Below, one piece after another: positions 48,780 to 56,722 of a DNA stretch of 59,237 bases. The stretch is from assembly GCA_910577945.1 (NCBI GenBank), contig CAJTNI010000001.1:1-59237 (forward strand), in the 5' to 3' direction. The notes below the pieces were generated by a model that was not told where the DNA came from, made no database searches, and worked only from the letters and a program-made list of their open reading frames with translations. How positions within the stretch are numbered: position 1 is the stretch's first letter; each line of letters starts with the position of its first letter. This stretch comes from an uncultured Christensenella sp. Lineage in GTDB: Bacteria > Bacillota > Clostridia > Christensenellales > Pumilibacteraceae. The translations under genes and the position numbers were made by a program.

Positions 48780-49523
48780 ATGGAAATCATAACGTCGTCG
48801 GACAACAAGACGGTCAAGCGTTTTGCGCGCTTAAAGCAGAAGAAATACCGCGACGAATACGGCGAGTTTTTTGTGGAAGGGTACAGGAACGCGCTCGATA
48901 CGTGCGCGGCGCATCCCGATTCGGTGCGCTCGGTGCTGATAGCGGAAAGTAAACACTCGGAAATATGCGAGCGCTTTTCGGCGTTCCCGATTACCGTTGT
49001 GTCCGACGCGCTGTTCGACAAAATTTCCGAAACGGAAAGCAGTCAGGGCGTAATAAGCGTGCATGCCGCGCCGCCGTCCGTGTTTCCGAGCGGGCGGTGC
49101 GTGCTCTTGGATAGGGTGCGCGACCCCGGCAACGTGGGCACGGTTTTGCGCACTGCGGTTGCGCTCGGCTACGACGTCGTGGCAAACAACTGCGCCGACG
49201 TGTATTCGCCCAAGGTGACGCGCAGCGGCATGTCCGCGATTTTAAAGTGCAATATCGGGCTCGATATCCCCGTGCCCGAGCTTAAAGCGCGCGGGTTCGA
49301 GATTATAGCCGCGGATATGCGCGGACAAAGCGTGACGAGCGCCGACCCGCCGCGCGATAAATTTTGTATAGTGATAGGCAACGAGGCGAACGGTATAAGC
49401 GAGGAAATTCGCGCGCTTGCCGACAGGACGGTGAGCGTGCCGCAGCGAGGTATCGAGTCGCTCAACGCCGCCGTCGCCGCGGGAATATTGATGTATGCTT
49501 TAAGCATGACGCAAAATATTTGA
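48780..49523 (+). CDS. SpoU/TrmH family RNA 2'-O-methyltransferase
   Basis: An AdoMet-dependent 2'-O-ribose methyltransferase of the SPOUT class (TrmH/RlmB type), acting on rRNA or tRNA. It has 247 residues: an L30e-like RNA-binding N-terminal domain (~1-95) and the knotted catalytic domain with DRVRDPGNVGTVLRTA (motif 1), IVIGNEANGIS (motif 2) and PQRGIESLNAAVAAGILMY (motif 3). The usual companion pheS/pheT genes after rplT are absent. The exact RNA target is not predictable. The next promoter's -35 overlaps its stop codon. Confidence 0.92.
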   Translation: MEIITSSDNKTVKRFARLKQKKYRDEYGEFFVEGYRNALDTCAAHPDSVRSVLIAESKHSEICERFSAFPITVVSDALFDKISETESSQGVISVHAAPPSVFPSGRCVLLDRVRDPGNVGTVLRTAVALGYDVVANNCADVYSPKVTRSGMSAILKCNIGLDIPVPELKARGFEIIAADMRGQSVTSADPPRDKFCIVIGNEANGISEEIRALADRTVSVPQRGIESLNAAVAAGILMYALSMTQNI

Positions 49524-49548
49524 CAATATTGTGCGGTTAAGATATAAT
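49520..49548 (+). promoter_or_regulatory. Promoter of the yebC gene
   Basis: TTGACA (49520-49525), 17-base spacer, TATAAT (49543-49548): full consensus. A leader of ~90 bases with a short ATTCC/GGAAT hairpin precedes the ATG. Confidence 0.88.
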
Positions 49549-49645
49549 ATATAAGTTTATGACGGCGCGAAAAGCGCTATGCGGCAAGCATATTCCTATA
49601 TTCGGAATCGTTTGTCGATAAAATCACACTAAATCGGAGAAATTT

Positions 49646-50386
49646 ATGTCAGGACACAGCAAATGGGCAACCATAAAGCGGCAAAAGGGCAAGACCGACG
49701 CGGCGCGCGCCAACGTTTTTACCAAAATCGGCAGAGAGCTTGCCGTTGCGGTACGCGCGGGCGGTCCCGACCCCAACAATAATCCGCGGCTTCGCGACTG
49801 CATAGCAAAAGCGCGCGCGGCAAACATGCCCAACGACAATATCCAGCGTTCGATTAAAAAGGCGAGCGGCGAGGATAGCAACGTGGTTTACGACGCTATC
49901 ACGTACGAGGGATACGGCTCGGGCGGCGTCGCCGTAATCGTGGAAACGCTCACCGACAACAAGAACCGTACCGCCGCCGCCGTCAGGCATATTTTCGATA
50001 AATGCGGCGGCTCGCTCGGCACGACCAACTGCGTTTCGTACATGTTCGAGTCCAAGGGCGTTATCACCATAGAGCGCGGCGCTTCCGACGACGAGGAAGA
50101 GGTCATGCTGCTTGCGCTCGACCTCGGCGCGGACGATTTCGACGGGTCGGAAAGCGAGTTCTATATTTCCGTTGCGCCGCAGGACATGGAGACCGTGCGC
50201 GACGGCTTGGAAAAGGCGGGGCGTAAGATTATTTCCGCCGAGGCGAGCCGCGTGGCGTCCTCGACCGTGGACGTGGACGAGGCGACGGAAGCGAAAATTC
50301 GTCGCATGCTCGACATGTTCGACGAGGACGACGACGTGCAAAACGTTTATCACAACGCCAATTTGTCCGACGAGGACGACGAGTAA
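49646..50386 (+). CDS. YebC/TACO1 family protein
   Basis: A protein of the YebC/PmpR/TACO1 family, annotated as a transcription regulator in older work and more recently linked to translation of proline-rich stretches. It has 246 residues: MSGHSKWATIKRQKGKTDAARANVFTKIGRE is cut short here as MSGHSKWATIKR, followed by the family's YEGYGSGGVAVIVE and the acidic C-terminus. SD is CGGAG. The last residues are DEDDE-rich. The next gene starts 20 bases later, so lysA may be cotranscribed. Confidence 0.93.
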   Translation: MSGHSKWATIKRQKGKTDAARANVFTKIGRELAVAVRAGGPDPNNNPRLRDCIAKARAANMPNDNIQRSIKKASGEDSNVVYDAITYEGYGSGGVAVIVETLTDNKNRTAAAVRHIFDKCGGSLGTTNCVSYMFESKGVITIERGASDDEEEVMLLALDLGADDFDGSESEFYISVAPQDMETVRDGLEKAGRKIISAEASRVASSTVDVDEATEAKIRRMLDMFDEDDDVQNVYHNANLSDEDDE

Positions 50387-50406
50387 CGGCGGGCGTTTCG
50401 CGACGT

Positions 50407-51711
50407 ATGAACTTCGGCGATTTGACTGTAAAGAAACACCGTCTTGAAATAGGCGGGTGCGATTGTAAGGAGCTTGCGGAAAAGTACGGCACGCCGCTGT
50501 ACGTTTTCGACGTTTGTCGTTGCGAAAAAACGGCAAAGGCGTACGTTGATATTCTCAAACGCGAGTATCCCGACTTTACAGTCTGCTATGCGTCGAAGGC
50601 GTTTTCCTGCGTCGGTATTTACGGAATACTCGCGCCGCTCGGGCTGGGCGCGGACGTGGTGTCGGGCGGCGAGCTGTATACCGCGCTTAAAGGCGGAATG
50701 AGCGCGTCGCGCATTTATTTTCACGGCAACAACAAATCCGAATCGGAGATAAAGTACGCCGTCGAAAGCGGCATACAGGGCTTTGTAGTCGATTCCGAGC
50801 GGGAAATCGAGCTTATAACCAAGCATGCGACGTCGCCGCAAAACGTGCTCGTACGCGTCAATCCCGGCGTCGAGGCGCATACTCACAGGTTTATTCAAAC
50901 GACTTTGACCGACAGTAAGTTCGGGTTTTCCATAGCCGACGGCACGGCGGAGCGATTTATATCGTCGCTGACGGGCAAAAAGAATATACGCTTTGCGGGT
51001 ATTGCGTGCCATATCGGTTCGCAAATTTTCGAAAAGCAGTCGTTTGAAATCGCCATCGACAAAATGACCGATTTTATCGTCAGGCTCAACGGCTTGGGTA
51101 TAAGCGTCGAGCGTCTCGACCTCGGCGGCGGATACGGCATTCATTATATAGAAAACGACCGTCCGCTCACGCCCGAGCAGTATATGACAAATACGGCGCG
51201 GTACTTGAAGTCTGCGGTGGAAAAGCGTGGAATTAAACCGCCCATGCTCATAGTCGAGCCGGGGCGTTCGATAGTCGGCGAGGCGGGCATTACGCTGTAT
51301 AGCGTGGGCGCAATCAAGACGATTAAGGACGTTAAAACTTATGCCGCGGTGGACGGCGGCATGTTCGACAATCCGCGCGCCATGCTGTACGAGGCGCAGT
51401 ATACCGCCGTCGTGTGCGATAAAGCCGATATCGCGGGCGATACAAAGTATTCGATAGCGGGTAAGTGCTGCGAAAGCGGCGATATTCTTATCGACGGCGT
51501 CATGCTGCCCGAGCTTAAAAGCGGCGACGTGCTCGCCGTGCTGTCTACGGGCGCGTACCACTATTCCATGGCGTCCAATTACAACCGTAATTTCGTGCCG
51601 CCGACGGTTGCCGTCAAGCGCGGACGCTCGGCGTATATGATAAAGCCGCAAACCTATGAGGACTTGGTGCGCAACGATTGCGTGCCCGATTTCGAGGAGG
51701 ATGCGCAATGA
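50407..51711 (+). CDS. lysA: Diaminopimelate decarboxylase
   Basis: LysA converts meso-diaminopimelate to L-lysine with PLP. It has 434 residues: a TIM barrel with the PLP lysine K64 in CYASKAFS, HGNNKS, CHIGSQIF, DLGGGYGIHY, EPGRSIVGEAG, and the C-terminal barrel with the catalytic cysteine in CCESGDIL and GAYHYSMASNYN. The start ATG lacks a good ribosome site. The stop overlaps the next gene as ATGA. No L-box riboswitch is seen. Confidence 0.96.
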   Translation: MNFGDLTVKKHRLEIGGCDCKELAEKYGTPLYVFDVCRCEKTAKAYVDILKREYPDFTVCYASKAFSCVGIYGILAPLGLGADVVSGGELYTALKGGMSASRIYFHGNNKSESEIKYAVESGIQGFVVDSEREIELITKHATSPQNVLVRVNPGVEAHTHRFIQTTLTDSKFGFSIADGTAERFISSLTGKKNIRFAGIACHIGSQIFEKQSFEIAIDKMTDFIVRLNGLGISVERLDLGGGYGIHYIENDRPLTPEQYMTNTARYLKSAVEKRGIKPPMLIVEPGRSIVGEAGITLYSVGAIKTIKDVKTYAAVDGGMFDNPRAMLYEAQYTAVVCDKADIAGDTKYSIAGKCCESGDILIDGVMLPELKSGDVLAVLSTGAYHYSMASNYNRNFVPPTVAVKRGRSAYMIKPQTYEDLVRNDCVPDFEEDAQ

Positions 51712-52502
51712 TTTTCGCTTTTTTGTACGGCGATAAACCGCTGTCGTATTTTATATACACGCTGTTTACGCTTGTAGCCGTGGTTATAGGGCTTACCTTG
51801 CACGAGGTGGCGCACGGGCTGGTTGCCAAGTGGAACGGCGACTATACCGCCAAATACGCGGGCAGGCTTACGCTCAACCCCGTCAAGCATTTCGACTTGG
51901 TCGGATTTTTGATGATGATGATGGTCGGGTTCGGATACGCAAAGCCCGTGCCCGTCAATCCGAGCAATTACAGGCACTACCGCAAAGGGCTTATAACCGT
52001 CGCGATAGCGGGTATAGTTATGAACGTAATCGTCGCATTCATAACGACGCTTTTCGGCTGTTTGTTCTTTTTCGGCATGACGAAGATGAGCACCGAGGCG
52101 GGATACGAAGCGATGTTTTATATCGGCGAGCTGTTCCGAATTATAGCGCGCGTCAATCTCTCGCTGGCGTTTTTCAATCTTTTGCCGATATATCCGCTCG
52201 ACGGGTTCAGGCTGGTGGAATCGCTCACGCACCGCGGCAATAAGTTTTGCGCCTTTATGCGCACCAACGGCATGTATTTGCTGTGGGGCTTGGTCGCGCT
52301 CAGCGTAGTGGTCGATATGGCGGGTATTTACGCGCGCAATTTGCCGTTCTGGTTCGATTATTTCGATATATTGGGCACGTATATAAATATCTGCGTCAAC
52401 TCGGTCACTTGGGTGTTTACGTCGTTTTGGTCATTGTTTATACCCGGATACAGACCGATGCTGCTCATGTTCTATATTTACTTGTACGGCGGAATTGTTT
52501 GA
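51708..52502 (+). CDS. M50 family site-2 protease (membrane metalloprotease)
   Basis: A 264-residue membrane protein with HEVAH in LTLHEVAHGLVAKW (residues ~31-35) and the third zinc-ligand motif NLLPIYPLDGFRL. About six hydrophobic segments. Unlike rseP there is no PDZ domain, so it belongs to the small SpoIVFB/YwhC-like site-2 protease group. YwhC-type members often precede scpA in Bacillota, as here. Pro-sigma-K processing cannot be assigned because SpoIVFB usually sits with spoIVFA. It overlaps lysA by four bases and scpA by one. Confidence 0.9.
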   Translation: MIFAFLYGDKPLSYFIYTLFTLVAVVIGLTLHEVAHGLVAKWNGDYTAKYAGRLTLNPVKHFDLVGFLMMMMVGFGYAKPVPVNPSNYRHYRKGLITVAIAGIVMNVIVAFITTLFGCLFFFGMTKMSTEAGYEAMFYIGELFRIIARVNLSLAFFNLLPIYPLDGFRLVESLTHRGNKFCAFMRTNGMYLLWGLVALSVVVDMAGIYARNLPFWFDYFDILGTYINICVNSVTWVFTSFWSLFIPGYRPMLLMFYIYLYGGIV

Positions 52503-53293
52503 TGAAAAAAACGAACAAGCGCGCCGTCGAGGAAGAGTCGCAGGAAGTAAACAGCAACAGCTATCACGTCGTGCTGTCCAACTACGAAGGTCCTATCGAT
52601 TTGCTTTTGGACCTCGTTAAACGCGCTAAAATTTCCATCGAGGATATTTTCATATCGAGCATAACCGAGCAGTATTTGGAGGCGATGAAGCAGGTAGACG
52701 AGCTCGATATGGACCAAGCCGCCGATTTTATCGAGGTTGCCGCGACGCTGTTGGAAATTAAATCGCGCGCGTTGCTGCCGCGCCCCGAAACCGAGGAAGA
52801 GGCGGTAGCCGAGGACTCGCCCGAAAAAGAGCTTCAAGACCGCATACGCGAGCGGTATTACGTGCTGTACAAGGACGCCGCCGAAAAAATGCGCGAGCGC
52901 GAGCTTATAAACATGCATTATCGCGCGCCCGACGAGAGCGTCGGTCAGCCGCGGCTCGTGTTAAAGGATATGAGCATGGGCGGGTTGGCTAACGCGCTTT
53001 ACAAGCTGTTGGGCAGGCAGGAGCTAAACCAAAAGACCCAAGTGGTGCGTAAAATCGCGCGCGACCCGTTCACCGTCGAAGGGCAAAAATCGGTCATTCG
53101 TTCGCGCGTGTGCCGCACGGGCGAATGCTCGTTCTTCGACTTGTTCGACGAGGATTACGACAGGTCGGAGGTGGTGACTACGTTTTCCGCGTTGTTGGAA
53201 TTGGTAAAGAGTCAGGAGTTTACGGTCAAGCAGGAAAACATTTTCGACGAGATTACAATAGCCGTAAGGAGCGCAGAGGATAATGGAAATTGA
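52502..53293 (+). CDS. scpA: Segregation and condensation protein A
   Basis: ScpA is the kleisin that bridges SMC heads for chromosome condensation. It has 263 residues. YHVVLSNYEGPIDLLLDLVKRAKI and AADFIEVAATLLEIKSRALLP are the signature of the SMC-neck binding part; the C-terminal winged-helix includes FSALLELVKSQEF. ATG at 52502 overlaps the previous stop (TGATG). Overlaps scpB by 11 bases. Confidence 0.96.
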   Translation: MKKTNKRAVEEESQEVNSNSYHVVLSNYEGPIDLLLDLVKRAKISIEDIFISSITEQYLEAMKQVDELDMDQAADFIEVAATLLEIKSRALLPRPETEEEAVAEDSPEKELQDRIRERYYVLYKDAAEKMRERELINMHYRAPDESVGQPRLVLKDMSMGGLANALYKLLGRQELNQKTQVVRKIARDPFTVEGQKSVIRSRVCRTGECSFFDLFDEDYDRSEVVTTFSALLELVKSQEFTVKQENIFDEITIAVRSAEDNGN

Positions 53294-53978
53294 GCTTATC
53301 GACGATATTTTGGAATCGTTGCTATTCGTTTCGGGCGACGGACTCAAAATTACCGATATTTGCGAGCTGTTGGAGTTGCAGCAAAGCGAGGTGAAAGCGT
53401 CGGTCAAAAGACTGAGCAAAAAGTTCGGCGGCAAGTCGGGCATTCATTTGCTGTCGTTCAATGGCAAAATTCAGTTCGCGTCCAATCCCGAATATTCGGA
53501 CGTCATCGCGTGCGTGCTCAATCCGATTAAGGAAAAAGCGCTGTCGGGACCCGCAATGGAAACGCTGTCCATAATAGCGTACCGTCAGCCCGTGACGCGG
53601 TTGGATATCGAGCATATCCGCGGCGCGAATTGCGACTATACGCTGCAAGCACTGTTGAAGAACAATCTAATCGAGATTGTAGGCAGAAAAGAGGCATTGG
53701 GGCGTCCGTTGCTGTTCGGTACGACGGAAACGTTTTTAAAGCGTTTTCGCATAGAAAATTTGTCCGAGCTGCCCGACCGCGAGGTCATTCTCGATAAGAT
53801 TAAGGAAATCGAGGAAAAGACGCCCGAGCTTACCGAGGCGGAATTGTATAATTTCGCCAAGCAGGAGGAAAACCCCGCGTTCCTCGACGGCGAGGTCGTG
53901 GAGGCCATCGAGGCGGACGGCGCGGAGGAAGCGGCGGCGACTGTCGCGGACGCTGCGCAGGACGGCGGCGGCGAATAA
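53283..53978 (+). CDS. scpB: Segregation and condensation protein B
   Basis: ScpB, the dimeric winged-helix partner of ScpA. It has 231 residues with LIDDILESLLFVSGDGL, IIAYRQPVTRLDIEHIRG and GRPLLFGTTETFLKRF. The C-terminus after ~residue 195 is an Ala/Glu-rich acidic tail (EAIEADGAEEAAATVADA) absent from most relatives, probably disordered. It overlaps scpA. Confidence 0.95.
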   Translation: MEIELIDDILESLLFVSGDGLKITDICELLELQQSEVKASVKRLSKKFGGKSGIHLLSFNGKIQFASNPEYSDVIACVLNPIKEKALSGPAMETLSIIAYRQPVTRLDIEHIRGANCDYTLQALLKNNLIEIVGRKEALGRPLLFGTTETFLKRFRIENLSELPDREVILDKIKEIEEKTPELTEAELYNFAKQEENPAFLDGEVVEAIEADGAEEAAATVADAAQDGGGE

Positions 53979-54029
53979 CGCAAGCGAAATAAAGTAAATA
54001 ATTTTTATACGGCGGCAAACACTATAAAC

Positions 54030-54650
54030 GTGATTTATTTAGTGCTTGCCGTTATTTTTTTGCATTTGTGCGTGTTGCCGATTACAATGCGCGCGCACGT
54101 TAACGTCGATTCGGACAAAGGGCGTATAACGGTTGTGTTCAAGCTGTTTTTTGCGCCCGTTTTCAAAAAGAGCGTGAATATCGAAGCGGACGCGCGCGAC
54201 GGCGAAAAAATCGAGGAGAATGAGAGAGCGGAAAGCGCCGACGGCGCGCGGTCGACGCGCGGCTTTAAGCGCGCGCTTATCGAATATGCAAAAAATTTCG
54301 CGGTCGTCGCGGCAAAACGCGTGCGCGTAAGGCAAATGGATTTGACCGCCGCAATCGGCGCGGGCGACGCGGCTGTAACTGCGACGGCTGTCGGCATGCT
54401 GAAAATCGCGTATTCGCAAGCGTGCGCGTTTTTGAACTATATCGGCGATTCGGACGGAATACGCCCCGACTATCAATCGGAGTATATATTTGTGGATTTT
54501 TCGGGCATATTTTCGCTGTGTTTGGCAGATATTATATATGCCGCAAATGCCGCCGCAGTCAAGACTGTGCGGCGCGGCGACAGCAAAAACAGGAGAAAAG
54601 CGTATGCAACAAACCTTGTTGCCGAGCGAACGGCAGGACCATCCGATTGA
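54030..54650 (+). CDS. DUF2953 family membrane-anchored protein
   Basis: 206 residues beginning with a hydrophobic segment (IYLVLAVIFLHLCVLPI). The rest is a soluble domain with VDSDKGRITVVFKLFFAPVF and a C-terminal FVDFSGIFSLCLADII, the pattern of DUF2953 (YtfI-like) proteins, which lie before gerW in spore formers. Function unknown. The start is GTG at 54030, with no clear ribosome site. Its last 47 bases overlap gerW in another frame; the overlapped residues (basic, NRRKAYATNLVAERTAGPSD) look unlike conserved protein. Confidence 0.75.
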   Translation: MIYLVLAVIFLHLCVLPITMRAHVNVDSDKGRITVVFKLFFAPVFKKSVNIEADARDGEKIEENERAESADGARSTRGFKRALIEYAKNFAVVAAKRVRVRQMDLTAAIGAGDAAVTATAVGMLKIAYSQACAFLNYIGDSDGIRPDYQSEYIFVDFSGIFSLCLADIIYAANAAAVKTVRRGDSKNRRKAYATNLVAERTAGPSD

Positions 54651-54990
54651 GCGGATTATGGATAGCGCGTTCGGGAAAATCCGAACGATGACGGACGCGG
54701 ATATGATAGTGGGCGACCCGATACTCATGCCCGACGGCACGAGCATCGTGCCGATTAGCAAAATCAGCGTGGGAGTAGTAAGCGGCGGCGGGGAGTACGG
54801 CGGCGATAAGCAGTACGATTATCCGTTCGCGGGCGCGTCGGGCGCGGGAATGAGCGTTCAGCCCGTGTGCTTTTTGATAAGCGACGGCAAATCGGTGCGC
54901 ATGATGAACGTGGGCAGCAAAAGCCCGTTCGACAAGGTAATGGATACCGTGCCGCAGGTAGTGAGCTCGTTTTTCGGTAAGAAAAAATGA
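54604..54990 (+). CDS. gerW: Spore protein GerW (YtfJ)
   Basis: 128 residues of the YtfJ family: HPIERIMDSAFGKIRTMTDADMIVGDPI, DGTSIVPISKISVGVVSGGGEYG and the C-terminal VCFLISDGKSVRMM. In Bacillus subtilis, GerW is required for L-alanine-dependent spore germination. The ATG at 54604 has CAGGAG before it and lies inside the end of the DUF2953 gene. It overlaps dacB by four bases. Confidence 0.93.
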   Translation: MQQTLLPSERQDHPIERIMDSAFGKIRTMTDADMIVGDPILMPDGTSIVPISKISVGVVSGGGEYGGDKQYDYPFAGASGAGMSVQPVCFLISDGKSVRMMNVGSKSPFDKVMDTVPQVVSSFFGKKK

Positions 54991-55832
54991 AAAAGAAGCT
55001 TTTGGCTATACTTACGGCGGGGATATTGGCTTTGTCGTGCGCGGCGTTTACGCATGCGACGGATTATCGAGTGTCGGCGCGCGGCAGCGAAACGCATAGC
55101 TCCGCGGCGTCCATGGCTCTGCTTGACGGCGACACGGGCGAGCTTGTTTTTTCCAAGAACTGCGACGCGCGGCGCGAGCCTGCGAGCACGACCAAGATTT
55201 GCACGGCTATAACGGTATTGGAGCATTTTACAATGCTCGACTTGCCCGTGGCGATACCCGACGAGGCAGTGGGAGTCGAGGGCTCGTCGCTGTATTTGCA
55301 GCGCGGCGAAATGCTCACCGTGCGCGACCTGCTGTACGGGCTTATGCTGCAATCGGGCAACGACTGCGCGACGGCACTCGCCATAATCGTGGGCGACAGC
55401 GTCGACGGCTTTGTAAAACTTATGAACGAGACGGCGGCGAAGGCGGGCGCGACAAACACTAATTTCATGAATCCGCACGGCTTGCACCACGACGAGCATT
55501 ATACCACCGCGCTCGACCTTTGCAAAATTTCGTATTACGCAATGCAAAACGAAACGTTCAGGGAGATTGTTTCCACCAAGCGTCACAGCACGCCGTATCA
55601 CAATCACGAATACCGCCGCAATTTCCCCAACAAGAACAAAATTCTCTTTAACTACGAGGGCGGCAACGGCATAAAGACGGGTTATACCAAAGCGTCGGGA
55701 CGGTGCTTGGTATCGTCGGCGACGCGTCGCGGTAAAACGTTTATATGCACGGTGCTCAACTGCTACGACATGTTCGAGGAATGTATGCGCCTTATGGACG
55801 CGGCGTTTGCGAGATTCCCGCAAGCCGAATAA
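54987..55832 (+). CDS. dacB: D-alanyl-D-alanine carboxypeptidase (DacB-like)
   Basis: A serine penicillin-binding protein of 281 residues: signal peptide (~1-24), SxxK motif in ASTTKICTA, SGN in LQSGNDCATALA, and KTG in GIKTGYTKASG. It lacks the C-terminal beta domain of DacA/DacF, so it is the short form often found with scpAB and gerW in spore formers, where it modifies spore cortex. A different gene (dacF, 37928) carries the longer form. ATG overlaps the gerW stop. Confidence 0.92.
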   Translation: MKKKLLAILTAGILALSCAAFTHATDYRVSARGSETHSSAASMALLDGDTGELVFSKNCDARREPASTTKICTAITVLEHFTMLDLPVAIPDEAVGVEGSSLYLQRGEMLTVRDLLYGLMLQSGNDCATALAIIVGDSVDGFVKLMNETAAKAGATNTNFMNPHGLHHDEHYTTALDLCKISYYAMQNETFREIVSTKRHSTPYHNHEYRRNFPNKNKILFNYEGGNGIKTGYTKASGRCLVSSATRRGKTFICTVLNCYDMFEECMRLMDAAFARFPQAE

Positions 55833-55859
55833 CAATATTCAACATACGACCGCATTCGC

Positions 55860-55910
55860 TTGCGTTTTGAATGAAAATCGTCTATTATGTTATATAGGAC
55901 GATTTTTATT
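55860..55910 (+). promoter_or_regulatory. rluB promoter and overlapping dacB terminator
   Basis: TTGCGT (55860-55865), 17-base spacer, TATTAT (55883-55888). The same segment forms a hairpin: AAAATCGTC (55874-55882) with GACGATTTT (55898-55906), followed by TATT. The -10 is in the loop and the weak AGGA ribosome site in the 3' arm. It can act as terminator for dacB and may partly mask rluB. Confidence 0.55.
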
Positions 55911-56612
55911 ATGCGAATTAACAAATATTTGAGCGGTTGCGGTATCGACAGCCGCAGAAAATGCGAAAAATTGGTCGAGGACGGGCGCGTAAGGCTCAAC
56001 GGCAAGGTTATAACCGCGCTCGGCACGGACGTCAAGGACGGCGACGTCGTAGAGCTCGACGGCAGGCGCGTTACGCTCACGTTTAAAAAGGTGTACGTAA
56101 TGCTCAACAAGCCCAAGGGCTGCGTGTGTACGGTGAGCGACGAAAAGGGACGCAAAACGGTGCTCGATTTCGTCAAGCTCAAAGAGCGTATTTTCCCCGT
56201 CGGCAGACTCGATTACGACACCGAGGGCTTGCTGCTGCTTACCAACGACGGCGAGCTCGCCAATAAAATCACGCACCCGAAAAATGCCGTCAAAAAGGTG
56301 TATTCGGTGCGCGTCGAGGGCGAGCCGTCCGCCGCCGAGCTTAAAAGATTGCGCAACGGCGTGGAGTATAACGGCGTAAAGTACGCGCCCGCGGTCGTGA
56401 CGGTAATCGGCACGGAGAACGACGAAACCAAGCTGGAAATCACCGTCACCGAAGGCAAAAATCACGAGATAAAAAACATGATTGAATCGCTCGGTCGGCG
56501 CGTAATGTTCTTAAAGCGCATCGCTATCGGCAACCTGCGTTTGGGCGGGCTGTCGCGCGGCGAGTGGCGGTTTCTCAATTCGCGCGAAACGGAATATATC
56601 AAATCTTTGTAA
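55911..56612 (+). CDS. rluB: 23S rRNA pseudouridine synthase (RluB family)
   Basis: 233 residues: an S4-like RNA-binding domain (MRINKYLSGCGIDSRRKCEKLV) and the RsuA/RluB catalytic domain with GRLDYDTEGLLLLTNDG, which holds the catalytic Asp. RluB modifies U2605 of 23S rRNA in E. coli and is next to scpB in many Bacillota. ATG at 55911 follows the family's usual start; an upstream TTG would add eight residues through the promoter. Confidence 0.93.
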   Translation: MRINKYLSGCGIDSRRKCEKLVEDGRVRLNGKVITALGTDVKDGDVVELDGRRVTLTFKKVYVMLNKPKGCVCTVSDEKGRKTVLDFVKLKERIFPVGRLDYDTEGLLLLTNDGELANKITHPKNAVKKVYSVRVEGEPSAAELKRLRNGVEYNGVKYAPAVVTVIGTENDETKLEITVTEGKNHEIKNMIESLGRRVMFLKRIAIGNLRLGGLSRGEWRFLNSRETEYIKSL

Positions 56613-56637
56613 AATTTCAAAAAGGCGCGCAATTTTG

Positions 56638-56666
56638 TTGATATAATTTAAGTCGAGTGTTATAAT
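56638..56666 (+). promoter_or_regulatory. Promoter of the decarboxylase operon
   Basis: TTGATA (56638-56643), 17-base spacer, TATAAT (56661-56666) with TGT extension. The leader before the first gene is ~50 bases with ACGGAGG as ribosome site. Confidence 0.8.
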
Positions 56667-56722
56667 GTAATCGTAGAAAGTTCGCTTTGTGCGGCTTTGC
56701 GCATAATCTAACGGAGGCGTTA

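Noticed and set aside
50350..51708. 452-codon open frame on the minus strand opposite lysA
   Set aside because: Same cause: it mirrors lysA, lacks a ribosome site and has shadow-type composition.
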